64,000 bases of DNA from Chrysomallon squamiferum (GCA_012295275.1 CM022667.1:6669832-6733831); one strand, 5' to 3'. Shown: positions 27,401 to 39,436, numbered from the stretch's first letter. A program made the numbers and translations. The notes: generated from the sequence alone by a model not told the origin.

Positions 27401-29735
27401 CAAGTAGTCTGTGTTTCAGGATTGTGTCCACCTATCTGTGTACTGTGTTTCTGTGTGTGTTTATACAAGTAGTCTGTGTTTCAGGATTGTGTCCACCTAT
27501 CTGGTACATCACGGGTACTGTTCTACTGCAGAAGCCTTTGCCCGAGCTACAGGACAGCCAATCACAGAAGAAATTACCTCAATTAAAAACCGACAGAGTA
27601 AGTATATTGTTATTAATAATACAGTTTTAATATGTTTTTTTAAAAGTATGCACATCAGTTTTAGGCACAACAGTTGTATTTTATCCATAGGATTGTGAAA
27701 TTGCAGTAATAACTTTATTTAATATTTTGGACAAATGATGTCTAGACTCTTTTAATATCCAAATAGTCTATCTTTCCTGTTGATACAGATCAGTGTCAAA
27801 CCCTTAGTTGTGAGAAATAAGAGAAAACTAATTTTAACATTACAGAGGAATGAAAACAGAGAGGGGAAGAGAGAGTGCATTTAGGAAATGATTAATATAT
27901 ACAACATATTATAAGAAATGCATTTAATATATATATTTATTTATTTTTATAATATAAGTTTTTTATTATTATTAAGATTTCAGTATAAGTAAATGTTATT
28001 TTAGTTATATTTATTTAAATACAATCATGTAAATGAAGCTTTGATGAGCCAGTTCAGTGTAAATGTGTGTGATGTTTAACACAGGAATACAGAGACTTGT
28101 GTTAGCTGGGAGAATCGGGGAAGCCATTGAGGCAACCCAGCAGTTGTATCCCAGGTCTCCTAGAGCGCAGTCCAAACCTGCTGTTCACACTCAAGTGCAG
28201 ACAGTTCATTGAGATGGTCAACGGCACAGACAGCGAGGTGCGCGGTGCTGCCATCCGCAGCCCCAAGTCCTGTCACAACAGCAGCGGCAACAGCAGCCGG
28301 TCCAGTCCGAGCATGAGCCCGGTCCACTTCGCCGCGGCGCACGTCGTGCATTCTCAGAGGACTGGTTCCCGCGGCAACAGCCCCAGTCGGGCCAACTTGA
28401 AAGCAAACAACGTACAACAGATTTCACAGGCAAATTCTCACAGTCTGTCGGATTTACGCAGGATCGAGGAGGAGATGAACGCTGCCAACTCAGAACATTT
28501 GTTAATGAATGGAACTCGCTCACAGGTGATAGACAGTGACGATGTCGAGATGATTGATGGGAAGGGGGATGGGGTGGTGACGCTGAAAAATGGAAACCCT
28601 CAGAATGTTTGCATGAATGGCAGCGTACACGAGTGTCACACTGAAGACATGGGTGAGTGTTTACAATTTCACTGACACTGTTACAAGTTAATAACAGGTT
28701 GTAGGGCTGACAGTGGAGATTTTACATTGGTTGAAATTATAAAAATATTGCTTTTCAAGTGATATTTAACCTCATTAAAATTATTTTGATACTCTAGAAT
28801 TGTTTTATCTACAAACATTTTGTTTTTTACCTAAGTTATTTTTTAAATAATGAGCCATGTTAATTAAATGATGTTAACGAGGTTGTTGTGTTGTGTAGAG
28901 GTGGACTCGCCGTCCAGTCGCAGACAGCTCTGTGGAGGAAGTCAGACTGCGATAGAGAAAATGCTTCGCTACGGCAGGGAACTTCAGGCAACAAGTTTAC
29001 AGCTGAGAAGAGAATTTGGTAAAAATGAAGCCAACAAGAAAGCCCTGCAGGTAACACATTTCTGTTACAAAATCTCTGGTATGTAGTGTCTGCTGGTATT
29101 CAAAAAATCCTTATTGCTGTCATTAACAACAGTCTGTAGTAGAACTTAACAATTTTTGATTTGAGAACAACATAGAAATAAACTTGTGTGTTAAATGTGA
29201 AAATGTACAAAACCAGTGTCTGTTTCAGGATGCGTTCAGTTTACTTGCGTACTCAGATCCCTGGTCAAGTCCTGTAGGATACCAGCTACAACCAGTGCAG
29301 AGAGAGAGTGTGTGTGCAGCCTTAAACAGTGCCATTCTAGGTAAAGCTCTGCTCTTTCTACATTTACACTTTATTTTTACTGTCATGAGACACATCTAAT
29401 CATAAATTGAGAGTTTGTTCATTTTGGAGGAAATGTTTGTACACAAAATACTGTTGTTCAATACAACAATTGTTTTTTTAATTTTTTGTTTTATTTTGCA
29501 AAATCTTCTGCAAATGTTTTATTTCTTTTCTGTAATTTGTTATATTTAATTTGTTTGCAGATGAGCACTCTGCTGTAAGTTACAGTTGTTTCTGTTATTT
29601 TCAGAATCTAATGGATTGCCTAAGAAACCCCCGCTGGAAGTGGCTATAGCACATGCGAGTCAATGCATGAAACTCATGTCAAAGGAGTCGATAGGGACAT
29701 GTGCATTTACCAGCGTCACTGATTATCTTCACTGA
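15969..29735 (+). CDS. RANBP9/10: RANBP9/RANBP10 (RanBPM) orthologue, 599 aa after correcting one frameshift
   Basis: Twelve exons: 15969-16152, 17984-18095, 24240-24292, 24601-24768, 24959-24981, 25508-25609, 25936-26018, 27485-27597, 28085-28652, 28899-29050, 29229-29340 and 29605-29735. Start ATG has a good context (AAGAAGATGG). SPRY domain about residues 60-200 ([40 protein letters not shown]), LisH 242-275 ([17 protein letters not shown]), CTLH from 280 ([20 protein letters not shown]), CRA to the end ([20 protein letters not shown]). These are the landmarks of RanBPM scaffold proteins, core members of the CTLH/GID E3 ubiquitin ligase in cytoplasm and nucleus. Exon 9 has one extra base near 28153-28156 (AGGT where homologues need a single Ser codon); without it the total is exactly 600 codons. 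Intron 4 uses a GC donor. Exon 5 is only 23 nt. RANBP9 and RANBP10 are not separable here. Confidence 0.95.
16153..17983 (+). other. RANBP9/10 intron 1
   Basis: AT-rich, with no exon evident. A possible minus-strand tRNA-like SINE fragment lies at 17490-17580, and T-runs near 17699-17760. Confidence 0.75.
17490..17580 (-). mobile_element. Possible tRNA-derived SINE fragment
   Basis: On the minus strand the block reads CTGGTAGACAAGTAACCTGC and, about 15 nt on, CACAGGTTCAAATCTC. This resembles a degenerate A box and a B box (GGTTCAAATC) of a tRNA-derived promoter. No clear tail or target duplication was seen. Confidence 0.3.
18320..18570 (+). repeat. Degenerate tandem repeat of about 60 bp in RANBP9/10 intron 2
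   Basis: About four or five diverged units of the type TTGGTATTAGAATTGATGAT followed by TTCAAGGTAAATAATAAAT. Confidence 0.7.
18571..20860 (+). other. RANBP9/10 intron 2, non-satellite part
   Basis: Moderately AT-rich unique sequence. Only small features were seen: short TG runs at 20393-20416 and 20483-20499. No exon or element recognised. Confidence 0.6.
20870..23340 (+). repeat. Large minisatellite, unit about 46 bp, about 50 copies
   Basis: Nearly 2.5 kb of units made of ACTTAACATTTATATCTGAT followed by ATACACACACTGCAGTGTAC and TGTGTT. Variants differ in the CTGCAGTG/CTGTGCTG/CTGCAAG part and in 1-10 bp indels, and higher-order blocks recur. A related but shorter array of TACTCTGTTACTCAAAATG units continues to about 23540. 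It lies wholly in RANBP9/10 intron 2. Confidence 0.95.
23341..24239 (+). other. End of RANBP9/10 intron 2
   Basis: CA-rich satellite remnants to 23540, (CA)n at 23786-23815, then unique AT-rich sequence up to the acceptor ATTTCAG at 24239. Confidence 0.7.
24408..24470. repeat. (TG)n/(AT)n microsatellite in RANBP9/10 intron 3
   Basis: Short TG then about 50 bp of AT dinucleotide. Confidence 0.95.
25376..25507 (+). repeat. Tandem repeat before the acceptor of RANBP9/10 exon 6
   Basis: Units of ATGTTTGTTTACGTAACATG with ATGTTGACTTG variants repeat three to four times and end with GTTGTTTATCAG, the acceptor at 25507. Confidence 0.75.
25855..25935 (+). repeat. Short tandem repeat ending in the acceptor of RANBP9/10 exon 7
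   Basis: Units of GATGTGTTTTACAAGTAAT repeat about three times. The last, GATGTGTTTTGTTTGAAG, forms the acceptor at 25935. Confidence 0.75.
26011..26750 (+). repeat. Minisatellite carrying about 20 copies of the RANBP9/10 exon 7 donor
   Basis: The true junction reads TTACAACA/GTAAAACATTT at 26018. The following array repeats CTTACAACAGTAAAACATTT plus TTATCTACTTCACA, so each unit carries the last exon bases and the donor. About 20 copies with small indels. Confidence 0.93.
26880..27503 (+). repeat. Minisatellite carrying copies of the RANBP9/10 exon 8 acceptor and exon start
   Basis: The true junction is GTGTTTCAG/GATTGTGTCCACCTATCTG at 27484. Exact copies of this junction occur with AG at about 27195, 27289, 27354 and 27419, mostly 65 bp apart. 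More diverged units reach back to about 26880. Exon identity is copied for the first 19 nt. Confidence 0.93.
27598..28084 (+). other. RANBP9/10 intron 8
   Basis: AT-rich, no repeat or exon recognised. Confidence 0.7.
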
Positions 29736-31759
29736 CACCCCCACTGTCTAGACCACCTAGCTTCAGACTCACACACACACAGACAAACATAACCACAGAC
29801 ACACACACACAGAGATAAACATAACCACAGACACACATACAGACACATACACACACACAGAGAAACATAACCACAGAAACACACACACAGAGATATATTC
29901 ATTTTTTGATACCCTCTTAAGAGACATACAGAAAAATAGTTTCAGACACACATACTACTGGAAATACAGACAAGTAATGTTAGACACACAGGCAACTACC
30001 TTGAAAAACATCCACTAACTGACTCACAGTTTGCCTGTTAACAGTTTCAGATTAACAGACAAGCAGCAGTCACCTCGTTCCAGACATTGTGTTACTGAGT
30101 AGCTGACATACAAACAGGTGGAGTAACAGACATGCAGACAACATATTGAGTAACAGACATACAGACACACACATACACTAATAGACATTCTGAAACCTAG
30201 TTACTGTGTAACAGAAATGAGGCAAACCAAGTAACAGATATACACACACTTAGAATAACAAACATACAGACATTCAGACTCACTAAGTAACAGACTTACA
30301 AACATATTGAGTAATATACACACATGTGAGCTCACAGACATACAGACACATTGAGTAACACATGCTGAATAAGAGACATACGCAGAGTAACAGATACTGA
30401 ATAACAGTTACACAGTGAGTTTCAAAAACACACTTGCAGATGGATATGTGAAGTTTTCATGGATGCGTAGATATTTACAACACAGAGAACTGTGATTGAG
30501 AAAAAACCATCAACTTTAATAATGCCTACAATATTCACGCACAAGATGAATATTTTTTTTTTTTTATAAAACCTGAGATGATTAGAATCATTCGTGAAAG
30601 AGGATAGTAATAAAAATGTGATGATAAAAACATTTGACTTCACTTCTTTCATACACATACAGAATGTATGAGCATACACCCAAACACAGTAACAAGTGCA
30701 TGTATATGTATCTATAGGTATATCATGCACATGTATACATTATATTTCACAGACATACAGACAAATGTACTAAATTTATATTGTATCTAAGAACATATAT
30801 ATATACACACACACACACACAAACATAAAAAGAAAGAAGGAAGATAAAAAAAAAAAAATTACACTGTCTGAAGTATACACTTTGATGAAGTATTACTCAA
30901 ATTCTGTTGTTTTTTTCCTTTCTACGTTTAACCACAAGTTCATTTACAGTATTTCTGCAGTTTCTGAAAATGCAAAATGCTTTCCACAAAATGTTAAAAT
31001 GTTTACATTTTTCTTTCTAAACCCAGGACTCTTTGTTATTTTTTTTATTAATAAAATATTTAAGAAACTTTTACATTTATTTCCATGGTTAGTATGTTGC
31101 ATACATACATGCTTGCACATAAAACATTCACACACAGACAGACAGACACATGGATGAAGCAGGTTACTGATTACAAATTGATCTCATCTCTAACCATCAA
31201 CTCTTAGAATGTCTTAATTTTCAAACAGGTATTTATTCATCCTGATTTTGTCTACTGCTGGCAAACAGAGAAATGTGTGAACTTTGAGTCACTTTATGAG
31301 TCAGTTTTGAGTCGTCCATATCTCTATGTGGTACCTGAGTAATTAACAAACAGATAATTGACGTGCAGACAAGTCTTCAGAAAGTTTCAAGAAAAAAATT
31401 AAACTAGGGTTTTGACATGTTTTGTTTTGTAAACAAATGAAATAATGTTTTCTAACCAGGTGAAACATTTTGAAGACTCAGTTGTTTCTTGCAGTATCAG
31501 AGAGAACAGACGTCAGAATATTTGTAAAATGTTTCAAAGACAGTGAAGTGTTGGACTGTACTGGAATGAGTTTGAAATAACTGTGTAGTTTTCACTGTGA
31601 GAACTTTGTAAATTACACAGTATTTCTACTCGCATGACTTAAAATTTCCAAAACACAACCAACTTTTTAAAACAGCTTTTTCTTTGTGATTGTACAAACA
31701 AATATTAAAACATGTTTTTTAAATGCTTGAAATATTATAATGATTGTCATTGGTGTTTA

Positions 31760-31794
<35 letters not shown>

Positions 31795-33399
31795 CACCAC
31801 CATCCCCCGTTTTTAGCTTTTGTTTCATATTTTTTTTTTTCATTTGTTTTTGTTTTGTTTCTGTGAGAATGACTACTTGATGATAACCACAAAACTGTAA
31901 TACATTTCTCTGCTGTCTATGCAATTTTTATACTGTTTGAAACAAAGGAAAAAAGAATATCTTTGTGTATATGTTTTACAGAAAAAGATGGTGGTGTGAT
32001 TTCTGTAACTAGAAAATGTTTACAAATCACTTGATTCTCACAGGAGGCTGTCAGCTTTTCTCTTGTTGTCACACAGTTCTTGTGTATCTGCTTCACGGGA
32101 TTACTAGGATGTACACAGGATGCAGTTTACCAGGATCTGCACAGGATATTCATAGGATGAAATATGTAGGATGAGAATTATTAGAAAAAGCACAGGATAC
32201 CATTTACCAGAATCTTCACAGGATATTCATAGAATGAAATGTACTAGGACACATGCAGGATAAAAATTACTAGGATATTTATAGCATATTTACATGTGTA
32301 TCCTAGAAAGAGCCAGTTTGTGACTATGGTAACCACAGAACTAAGTATGAACAGTTGTATCCTCAGCAACAGGATGTTTGTGAGCAAATTTAAATTTGTT
32401 ACTTTAGTTCTGGACCATTTTCATGTTACTCCCACCCCCCAAAAAAATAATTTAAGAACTGTTTAGATTTTTTAATTATCTTTGTTATGTTGCATAGTCA
32501 TGGTTTGTGTTTTCTTGTTACAGTTGCCAAGATACACTGTGTTAGAATATGAAGAAAAGATTTTATGATGATGTATATCAGTGACACCTTTATAGTGTTT
32601 AATTTATTTCCTTTTTTCAGGGCATTATCTGTTTATTTTTTATGAATACATCTAACAAAAAAAATAACAAAAGTGTAAAAGGGTTACATTTCTTACAAAG
32701 AACTAAGAAAAAGCTGTTTTATTTTCTGATCACCATCTTTTATAAACATTTATTTTTATTTTTTTATTTTTTTATTTTTTTTTTTTTATTATTATTATTA
32801 TTATTTTTTTTTTTTTTTTGATATATTTAAATTTAGTCTAATTGTTAACTGTATTAACATTCATCTCTGATCATGGGTTCAAATTTAACTGGTTTGCACA
32901 CATTATATTTATCAGTGAACTGGGGTATCTGAAAAAATTTATTTTTTACTTTTATGTATTACTATATTTTCTTTTAAAATGTTGACTTGCTACATACTGA
33001 ACTGAAACAACAAAAATTTTGTAGGAAATATTTAAAGATTTTTTTTTCTTTTTCTGTTAAGTGACAGTAGATGAACTGGGTACAAATGTGGAAGATTATT
33101 TACAAAATTGTTATTTATTATCAGTAAAGAAATTAATAATCTTTTTATGGCATCTCGAAGACACATATTTGTGCAAACATTTCCAAAAATTTTATTTATA
33201 CATCATTAGCTACAAACAAACAAAACTAAGCCAGACAATAAAATTCTTTAAAAAATCAGGTCTCAGCTACAGGTTATTTCAGTAAGTAATGTGTTGTTTG
33301 CTGTGTTTCCAATGTTTGACTGTATCGGACAAAATAAGTCAGTTCTCAGGATTTTAGTTATTCCTTTTCTTTATTTATTTAATTTATTTAATTTTATAA

Positions 33400-33435
<36 letters not shown>

Positions 33436-35693
33436 CATATCGTTGTTGACAGGAACAAATAGCCACATCAGGTCAGAACTAAAAATGTCTAATTTTTATC
33501 ATCTTCATGTTTTGCTTCTCATCAGAAACTAATGGCCAATTTAAAACACCCACAGAAACATCTGACTATTACAAACTTCTGTGTAATAGCAAAAACAGAG
33601 TAAAAGAAAAAAAGGTGGATATAAAAAAGTTATTAATTTTTATTTTTTAATCTCAAAATGTCAGCAGTTACCTCTGAAGCTTTATAATTCTATTACAGAT
33701 CTTGTAGTACTTTTGAAATAACATTCTACAGGAACATGAAAATTTGAATAAAAAATAAAATGTACTTTGTTCAGGTTGGTGTAAGGAGTACTGTCTAGAA
33801 CAGGATAACTGCACAATGCATAAAACTGACACTGATGATGTAAATTTATTTTAAAATAATGTCAGCAGTTTGCTGGTTGAATGGATTATTTATTATTTAT
33901 AATATTTGTGATGTTAGAACAGGAAATCAGGTTTTAGTAACATTCTATCTGCTGTACAGTATGAAAGTGCAGATGATTTAAAATATTTTTCTTCCAATGT
34001 TCTTCTGGAGATGTGTGTTTTTCAGTGAGAACATCTCTCATCCAGTTTAAGTATTATATTAAAACATGCATGTGTGCATACATGCACACACACAAACACA
34101 TATCTGGTATTATGAAATGTCTTTTTTTTACCCTGTTCCAAAAATTACACTTTTATTTTCTTTTAATTCATTTATTCTGTTCTTGTTCTTAGTATTTTCT
34201 ATTGATGACACACCAGAGACTGGTTAATTTAAGATTTATCTTTTTTTTTTTTTTATTATTATTATATTCCTGATACTATTACTACTATCATTACTACTAC
34301 TGTTACTATCATTGCGCACTGTTCCCAGTTTAACTCAGTACTTCCAACACAACTCTGAAGACACAGCTGTGTTAAAAAACTGATGTATTTATTTTTTTGG
34401 TGTAACAAATATTATTCAGTTTTGATGTGTGGCTGACGTGATTAATTTACAAATGTAAGTAATGTAAATATGAATGTTTTTCCTTTTTAATAATAAATAA
34501 TAATAATTTTAAGAATGTTTTATTAAAATCAGTGAAATTGTGAATATTTTGTTTGCGATGAATGTGTGATAATGTAATAAAACAAGTTATTATAAATTTT
34601 TCATTGTTTTTTTTTTTATTTCAGATTAAATAAAAATGTTATCAAAATATCACAATATTTGAACAAATAAAATAAATATTAAAAAAAATAATAATAACCA
34701 TATACAGTTCATCACATACCACAAAGGTTTTTTTTTAGTTGTGCATTAACAAGCTGTGGTATGTGGTGTCCTGATTTTATTTGAAAGGGGAAACTTTCCA
34801 GCTCCTCTCTATATAAATTAGCAACTAGGATCTTTTATATTCAACCTTCCTACTACTGGGAAAAAAACCCACAGATTAAAAAAACTCCACACACTGCATG
34901 TGATGTTACAGCCCACCACTGTTCACATTCTAAACAACCACCAAGCAAGAGCTGTTACTGTAACAGGTGTAAAAAGGGAAGTAACTGCTGAACAATTGTT
35001 CTGTAATGTAAACGAAATTTGCAAATTTTATAAAATTATTATAAAAGTGAGAAATGATTATTTTATGTGAATGAACCACTTAATGCTTGTCTTAGAATTT
35101 AACATTACAAAGTATCGGGCTTTTTCTTTCATCTTCTTGAATACATTTTCTTTCATACAAATTACAACTAATTTCTAAACAACAGTTTATTAAAACAAAT
35201 AATGACATCTCTTGGTAGAAATAAATATAAATATTTTCTCTTGAGGATTAAGAAGATGCTGGATATATAAATATTTTAAATTTCTAACTTCAGTGAGAAA
35301 AGAAAAAAGACTGACAACATGAAATGCTGATATTAAAATTGTTAACAACTAGTCAGACATTCTGAACACTTCAGATCAACTAAGATTTATGTTCTCATTT
35401 TACATTTTCTAAATGTACAGAGATTTAACTTAACAATATCACAACTGTATCTTGCTGTAGAAGAACAGAAAATAAGACTTAATTAGTTTTTAAAACATAC
35501 AACAACACTATCAATAGCACTTTTGTTATGGTTAAAATTCCTTCATAAAAATATGTAAGATCATTTAAATATTTAATTTGTTTTATATTAATTAACTTTT
35601 TACTTTTTCTTTCTTTTTACATTTTTTTTTTTTGTTTTTGTGGGAAATTTAAAAATCTTTACAATGTTTTCAAACTCCTAATAGGTAAAGTTT
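29736..35693. other. 3' region of RANBP9/10 and convergent intergenic DNA to GFM1
   Basis: Right after the stop come CA/CAGA-rich repeats (29765-29900) and a degenerate array of AGTAACAGACATACAGACAC-like units (30090-30420). Further on there are AGGATGTACACAGGAT-like units (32100-32290), poly-T runs (31760-31790, 32755-32820, 33402-33431) and AATAAA-type signals, e.g. TAATAAAAC near 34577. Much of it may be 3' UTR. No further coding sequence recognised. Confidence 0.6.
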
Positions 35694-37942
35694 TTAATTT
35701 CTTTTCTTCTTTTTGTCTTGACCTACTCCTTTCATCTGTTCAAAGCGAGCAATCTGTTCCTCCTGAGTCTCGGGCAGGGCAGGGCAGTACCGACTGTACT
35801 CCATGGTAAACTCCCCCTTCCCCTGCGTCAGTGACCTCAGCTCGGTGGCGTAACCGAACATCTCGTTGAGGGGAACCTCGCAGAACACAGAGAAGTAGCC
35901 CTCCACTGAGTCCGTCCCGTGATGATCGCGTGTCTCTTCGACAGACCGGCCATCACCTGACCCTGGAACTCAAGAGGAGCCGTGGCCTCGACCAGCATCA
36001 CCGGCTCAAGCAGCAGCCACTGTCCAGTCTGGTACATCTCTTTGACAGCCATCTCCGCGGCCGTCTGGAAAGCGAGATCGCTGGAGTCCACGGGGTGGTG
36101 GTTGCCGTCTATCAGCCGCAGCCTCACTCCCGCCACTTTGTGTCCTGTCAGTGCTCCTTTCTCACACGCTCGTCGGAAACCCTTCTCTATCGAAGGAATG
36201 AACTGTTTCGGGATGTTTGTTCCAGCAGTCTCGTCCAAAAACTCAACCTTCGTGTTTTCTTCAGGAGGCAAGGGTTCCATGACCCCAATGACCCGACCAT
36301 ACTGACCTTGACCGCCAGTCTGTTTCTTGTGCAGGTAGTCAAACTCAACAGGTTCAACAAGAGATTCCCTGAAAGCAACTTTAGGTTTGCCCAATGTGCA
36401 AGCAGCATTGTATTCACGCTCCAACCGTTGTGCGTAAACATCAAGGTGCAATTCTCCCATTCCGGATGCAATTGTCTCTTTGCTGTCATCATCCCAGTGG
36501 ATTCTGAAGGTTGGATCCTCCTTTGTGAATCTGGCAATACCTTTTGAAAAATTATCTGCATCTTGCTGTTTAGTTGGTTTTATAGACATTGATATAACTG
36601 GCTCAGGAACAAACATCGATTCCATTGACAAGTGCAAATTTCCCTTGTTTACAAAAGTGTCTCCACTGGCACAGTCAATACCAAACAGAGCACAGATGTC
36701 TCCTGCATAAGCCTCATTAATGTCTTCCATTTCATCAGCATTCATTCTCACAAGTCTCGACACTTTGGTCTTTCTCTCAGTTCTCGTGTTGAAAATTGTG
36801 TCACCTTTTTTCAAGCCACCTTGATACACTCGTAAATACGTCAGCTGTCCAAACCGCCCTGCCTCCAGCTTGAAAGCGAGTCCAATAAAAGATTTGTTGT
36901 AGTCTCGCGCAGGATCCATTAACACTTTCACTGCTTTGTCTATTCCCTGTGAATTGTCCATGCAGTAGTTCTTCACTTCAGATGGATTAGGTAAGTAACT
37001 GACCACTGCATCCAGCAATAACTGAACACCTTTGTTTTTTAGAGCTGTGCCCATCATGACTGGGATGAATGTGCGCTTTATACAGCTCCTTCTTATTGCA
37101 GCTGTGATGTCAGCTTCTGTAGGAGTCTTTTCCTCAAGAAACATCTCACCAATTCGTTCATCAGCATTAGCAATGTGCTCTATCATCTCCTGACGCTTTT
37201 CTAAAGCTTCTGTTCTCATTTCTGGTGGAATTTCCTCTTCTATCAATTTTATACCCAGTGGTTCTTCGAAGTACACTGCTTTCTGGTGAATTAAGTCTAT
37301 TATGCCTTTGTGCTTTGACTCGAGGCCGATAGGTAACTGAATGAATGCGGCATTGTGTCCTAGCTTTGATCGAAGGTGTGAGAGTACTCTGTATGGATTG
37401 GATCCCTGTCTGTCCAGTTTGTTGATGAACGCTATGAATGGTACATCATATCTCTTCATCTGACGATTTACCGTGAATGTCTGCGACTGAACACCACCAA
37501 CGGCACACAAAACCAATACAGCGCCGTCAAGCACGCGCAATGCACGTTCTACTTCGACTGTGAAATCGACGTGACCGGGAGTGTCAATAATGTTAATGGT
37601 AATGTCTTTCCAAGACACATACGTTGCTGCTGACTGAATAGTTATACCTCTTTGTCGTTCTAGTTCCATAAAGTCCATTTTAGCGCCTACCTGATCTTTA
37701 CCTTTGACTTCATGCATTTCTGCCAAACGACCTGTGTAAAACAGTAGTCGTTCTGTCAATGTTGTTTTTCCCGAGTCGATGTGAGCGGAAATTCCAATGT
37801 TTCGTATTTTTGTGACATCTTCTTCTACCTCGCCCACTCTTCTCACAGAGTAAAATACTGCCTGTAAATTCCTTGTCTGTTTTATTTGCCGTAAAAGTAA
37901 CAAGCGAGTCAATGCACATGGCATCATCTTGGCGACCCTCAT
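35694..37942 (-). CDS. GFM1: Mitochondrial elongation factor G1 (GFM1/EF-G1mt), single-exon, one frameshift
   Basis: Translocase GTPase of mitochondrial protein synthesis, matrix located. An open frame of 701 codons runs from ATG 37942. The first 35 residues are basic with no acidic residue, as in a targeting peptide. G1 [12 protein letters not shown] (about residue 50), G3 DTPGH, G4 NKLD, and EF-G domains II-V follow ([35 protein letters not shown]). At about 35914-35919 the frame is lost by one missing base just after KRHAIITG. The next frame (35694-35906) goes on with [20 protein letters not shown] and ends QDKKKKRN. Both parts sum to about 749 residues, close to human 751 as I recall. The coding region has no intron, whereas human GFM1 has many. 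Assembly error or recent decay are both possible; full conservation elsewhere favours error. Confidence 0.95.
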
Positions 37943-38496
37943 TGCTAACGGAAGTCACGTTCACTGTCAAAAGAATCACTTAAGGGGAGATAACCAGCCT
38001 TCACATTAAAGGAAATCGTTTTATTTTGACATTTTCGTGGAAAACGAGGAATAACTTTTTGGAGCGTGTCCAGTGACTTTTTGCCGTTCTAACATTTAGT
38101 CAGACATATTTAAATTTCTCAGCAATCAACATACTCATCTCTTACCGGTAATTACAAATAATGTAAACTGTTATTTAATAACTAAAACGAAGAAAGATAG
38201 TTTTTACAGTTTATTTTGATGGTATAATTTCTTTCTTTTCGTTTACAGCTTCTCTTTCAAAAACTATTTAATTACTTCAGTTCACCGTTGTTTAGACTTT
38301 CTTAATAAATCAGTTACTTAAAACAGTATCAACAAACAGGTATGTGTAACAGCTAGTATTCAGCACAAATGAATTTGTTCAACAACTTGGTTGATCAAAT
38401 TTGTCTTTCCATATGAATAAGTATAGGTAGAACTGTATTTTAACCATAACGCAGTTTTAACATCATCATTCATAATACTTGTCATTGTTGCTGTTC

Positions 38497-38549
<53 letters not shown>

Positions 38550-39436
38550 TTATTATTGTTGATGTTGTTGTTGTTTTTGTTTTCCTAACTTTTATTTAAT
38601 AAACATATGTCCTATTGGCAGTTTGTTGTCACTGTCAGTTTACTCAAGATGGAATTATTAGCACTTAAAGAGTAATAAATAATGGCATTTTCAGAAATTA
38701 TAAAAAGTGACAACAGTTATATTAAATTAATTTTGTTTCAAGAATATATATTAAAATATATCTGACCAATTAAACCCATAATAAATACAACAATATAGAT
38801 AATTTTAAAAAATAACATTATACAGTTCAGTATCATCTAGACACATGTAAATTTTTAAATATATGCTTATGTGTGTGTGCTTTCTAACATTTTGTAAATG
38901 AATGTGTATATGTGTCATTGTGTAAGTTGTTTCTGCAGGCATATAATTAATTAGTTATAAAATGGTTAGGAAATGTAAAATGATAGAATAAAAATTATTT
39001 GAAATAAAAATATTTCTATAATTTATAAAGGCTTAACTCATCAGTTTAATATTTATTTTTTAGAAAATTAGTACTACATTGATACATACGTATTTAAAGA
39101 GGCAACTTAATCCAAAAAAAAAAAATAATAATTATAAATAATCAGCAACAAGGAAGTTTATAAAAAAAAAAAAAGAAACGTTTGAAATATTTATCTGCAC
39201 ACTAACAACATTTTTCTGTAGTATGATATTTTGTTTACGGTGAAGAGTGTAAGAGATGACACTTGTCTAGTGTGATGTTTTGTTTGCAGAGTTGAGAGAT
39301 GACACTTGTAGAATCTAGTGTGATGTTTTGTTTGCAGAGTTGAGAGATGACACTTGTAGAATCTAGTCTGATGTTTTGTTTGCAGAGTTGAGAGATGACA
39401 CTCAGCAGCTGAGTCCCACCATGGTGGAAAGTCTTG
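37943..39436. promoter_or_regulatory. Divergent region between GFM1 (-) and DCAF11 (+)
   Basis: About 1.5 kb of AT-rich sequence between opposite start codons, with an (AAT)n run at 38498-38548. Probably holds both promoters and the 5' UTR exons of DCAF11. No defined motif can be called. Confidence 0.5.
39255..39410 (+). repeat. 48-bp repeat carrying the acceptor of the DCAF11 start exon
   Basis: The block TGATGTTTTGTTTGCAG/AGTTGAGAGATGACAC occurs three times (AG at about 39289, 39337, 39385), with a diverged fourth upstream. It looks like a 3' splice site plus exon start. Any copy could be the real acceptor for the exon that holds the start codon. Confidence 0.8.

Noticed and set aside
27020-27480. 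Open frames rich in Phe/Cys/Val ([12 protein letters not shown]-type repeats)
   Set aside because: They translate the junction minisatellite in RANBP9/10 intron 7 and are not independent genes.
35914-35919. Programmed frameshifting in GFM1
   Set aside because: There is no slippery site or reason in this family, and a second 1-nt error lies nearby in RANBP9/10. Sequence error is simpler.
35930-36547. 205-codon plus-strand frame opposite GFM1
   Set aside because: It is antisense to conserved EF-G coding sequence and has no homology of its own.
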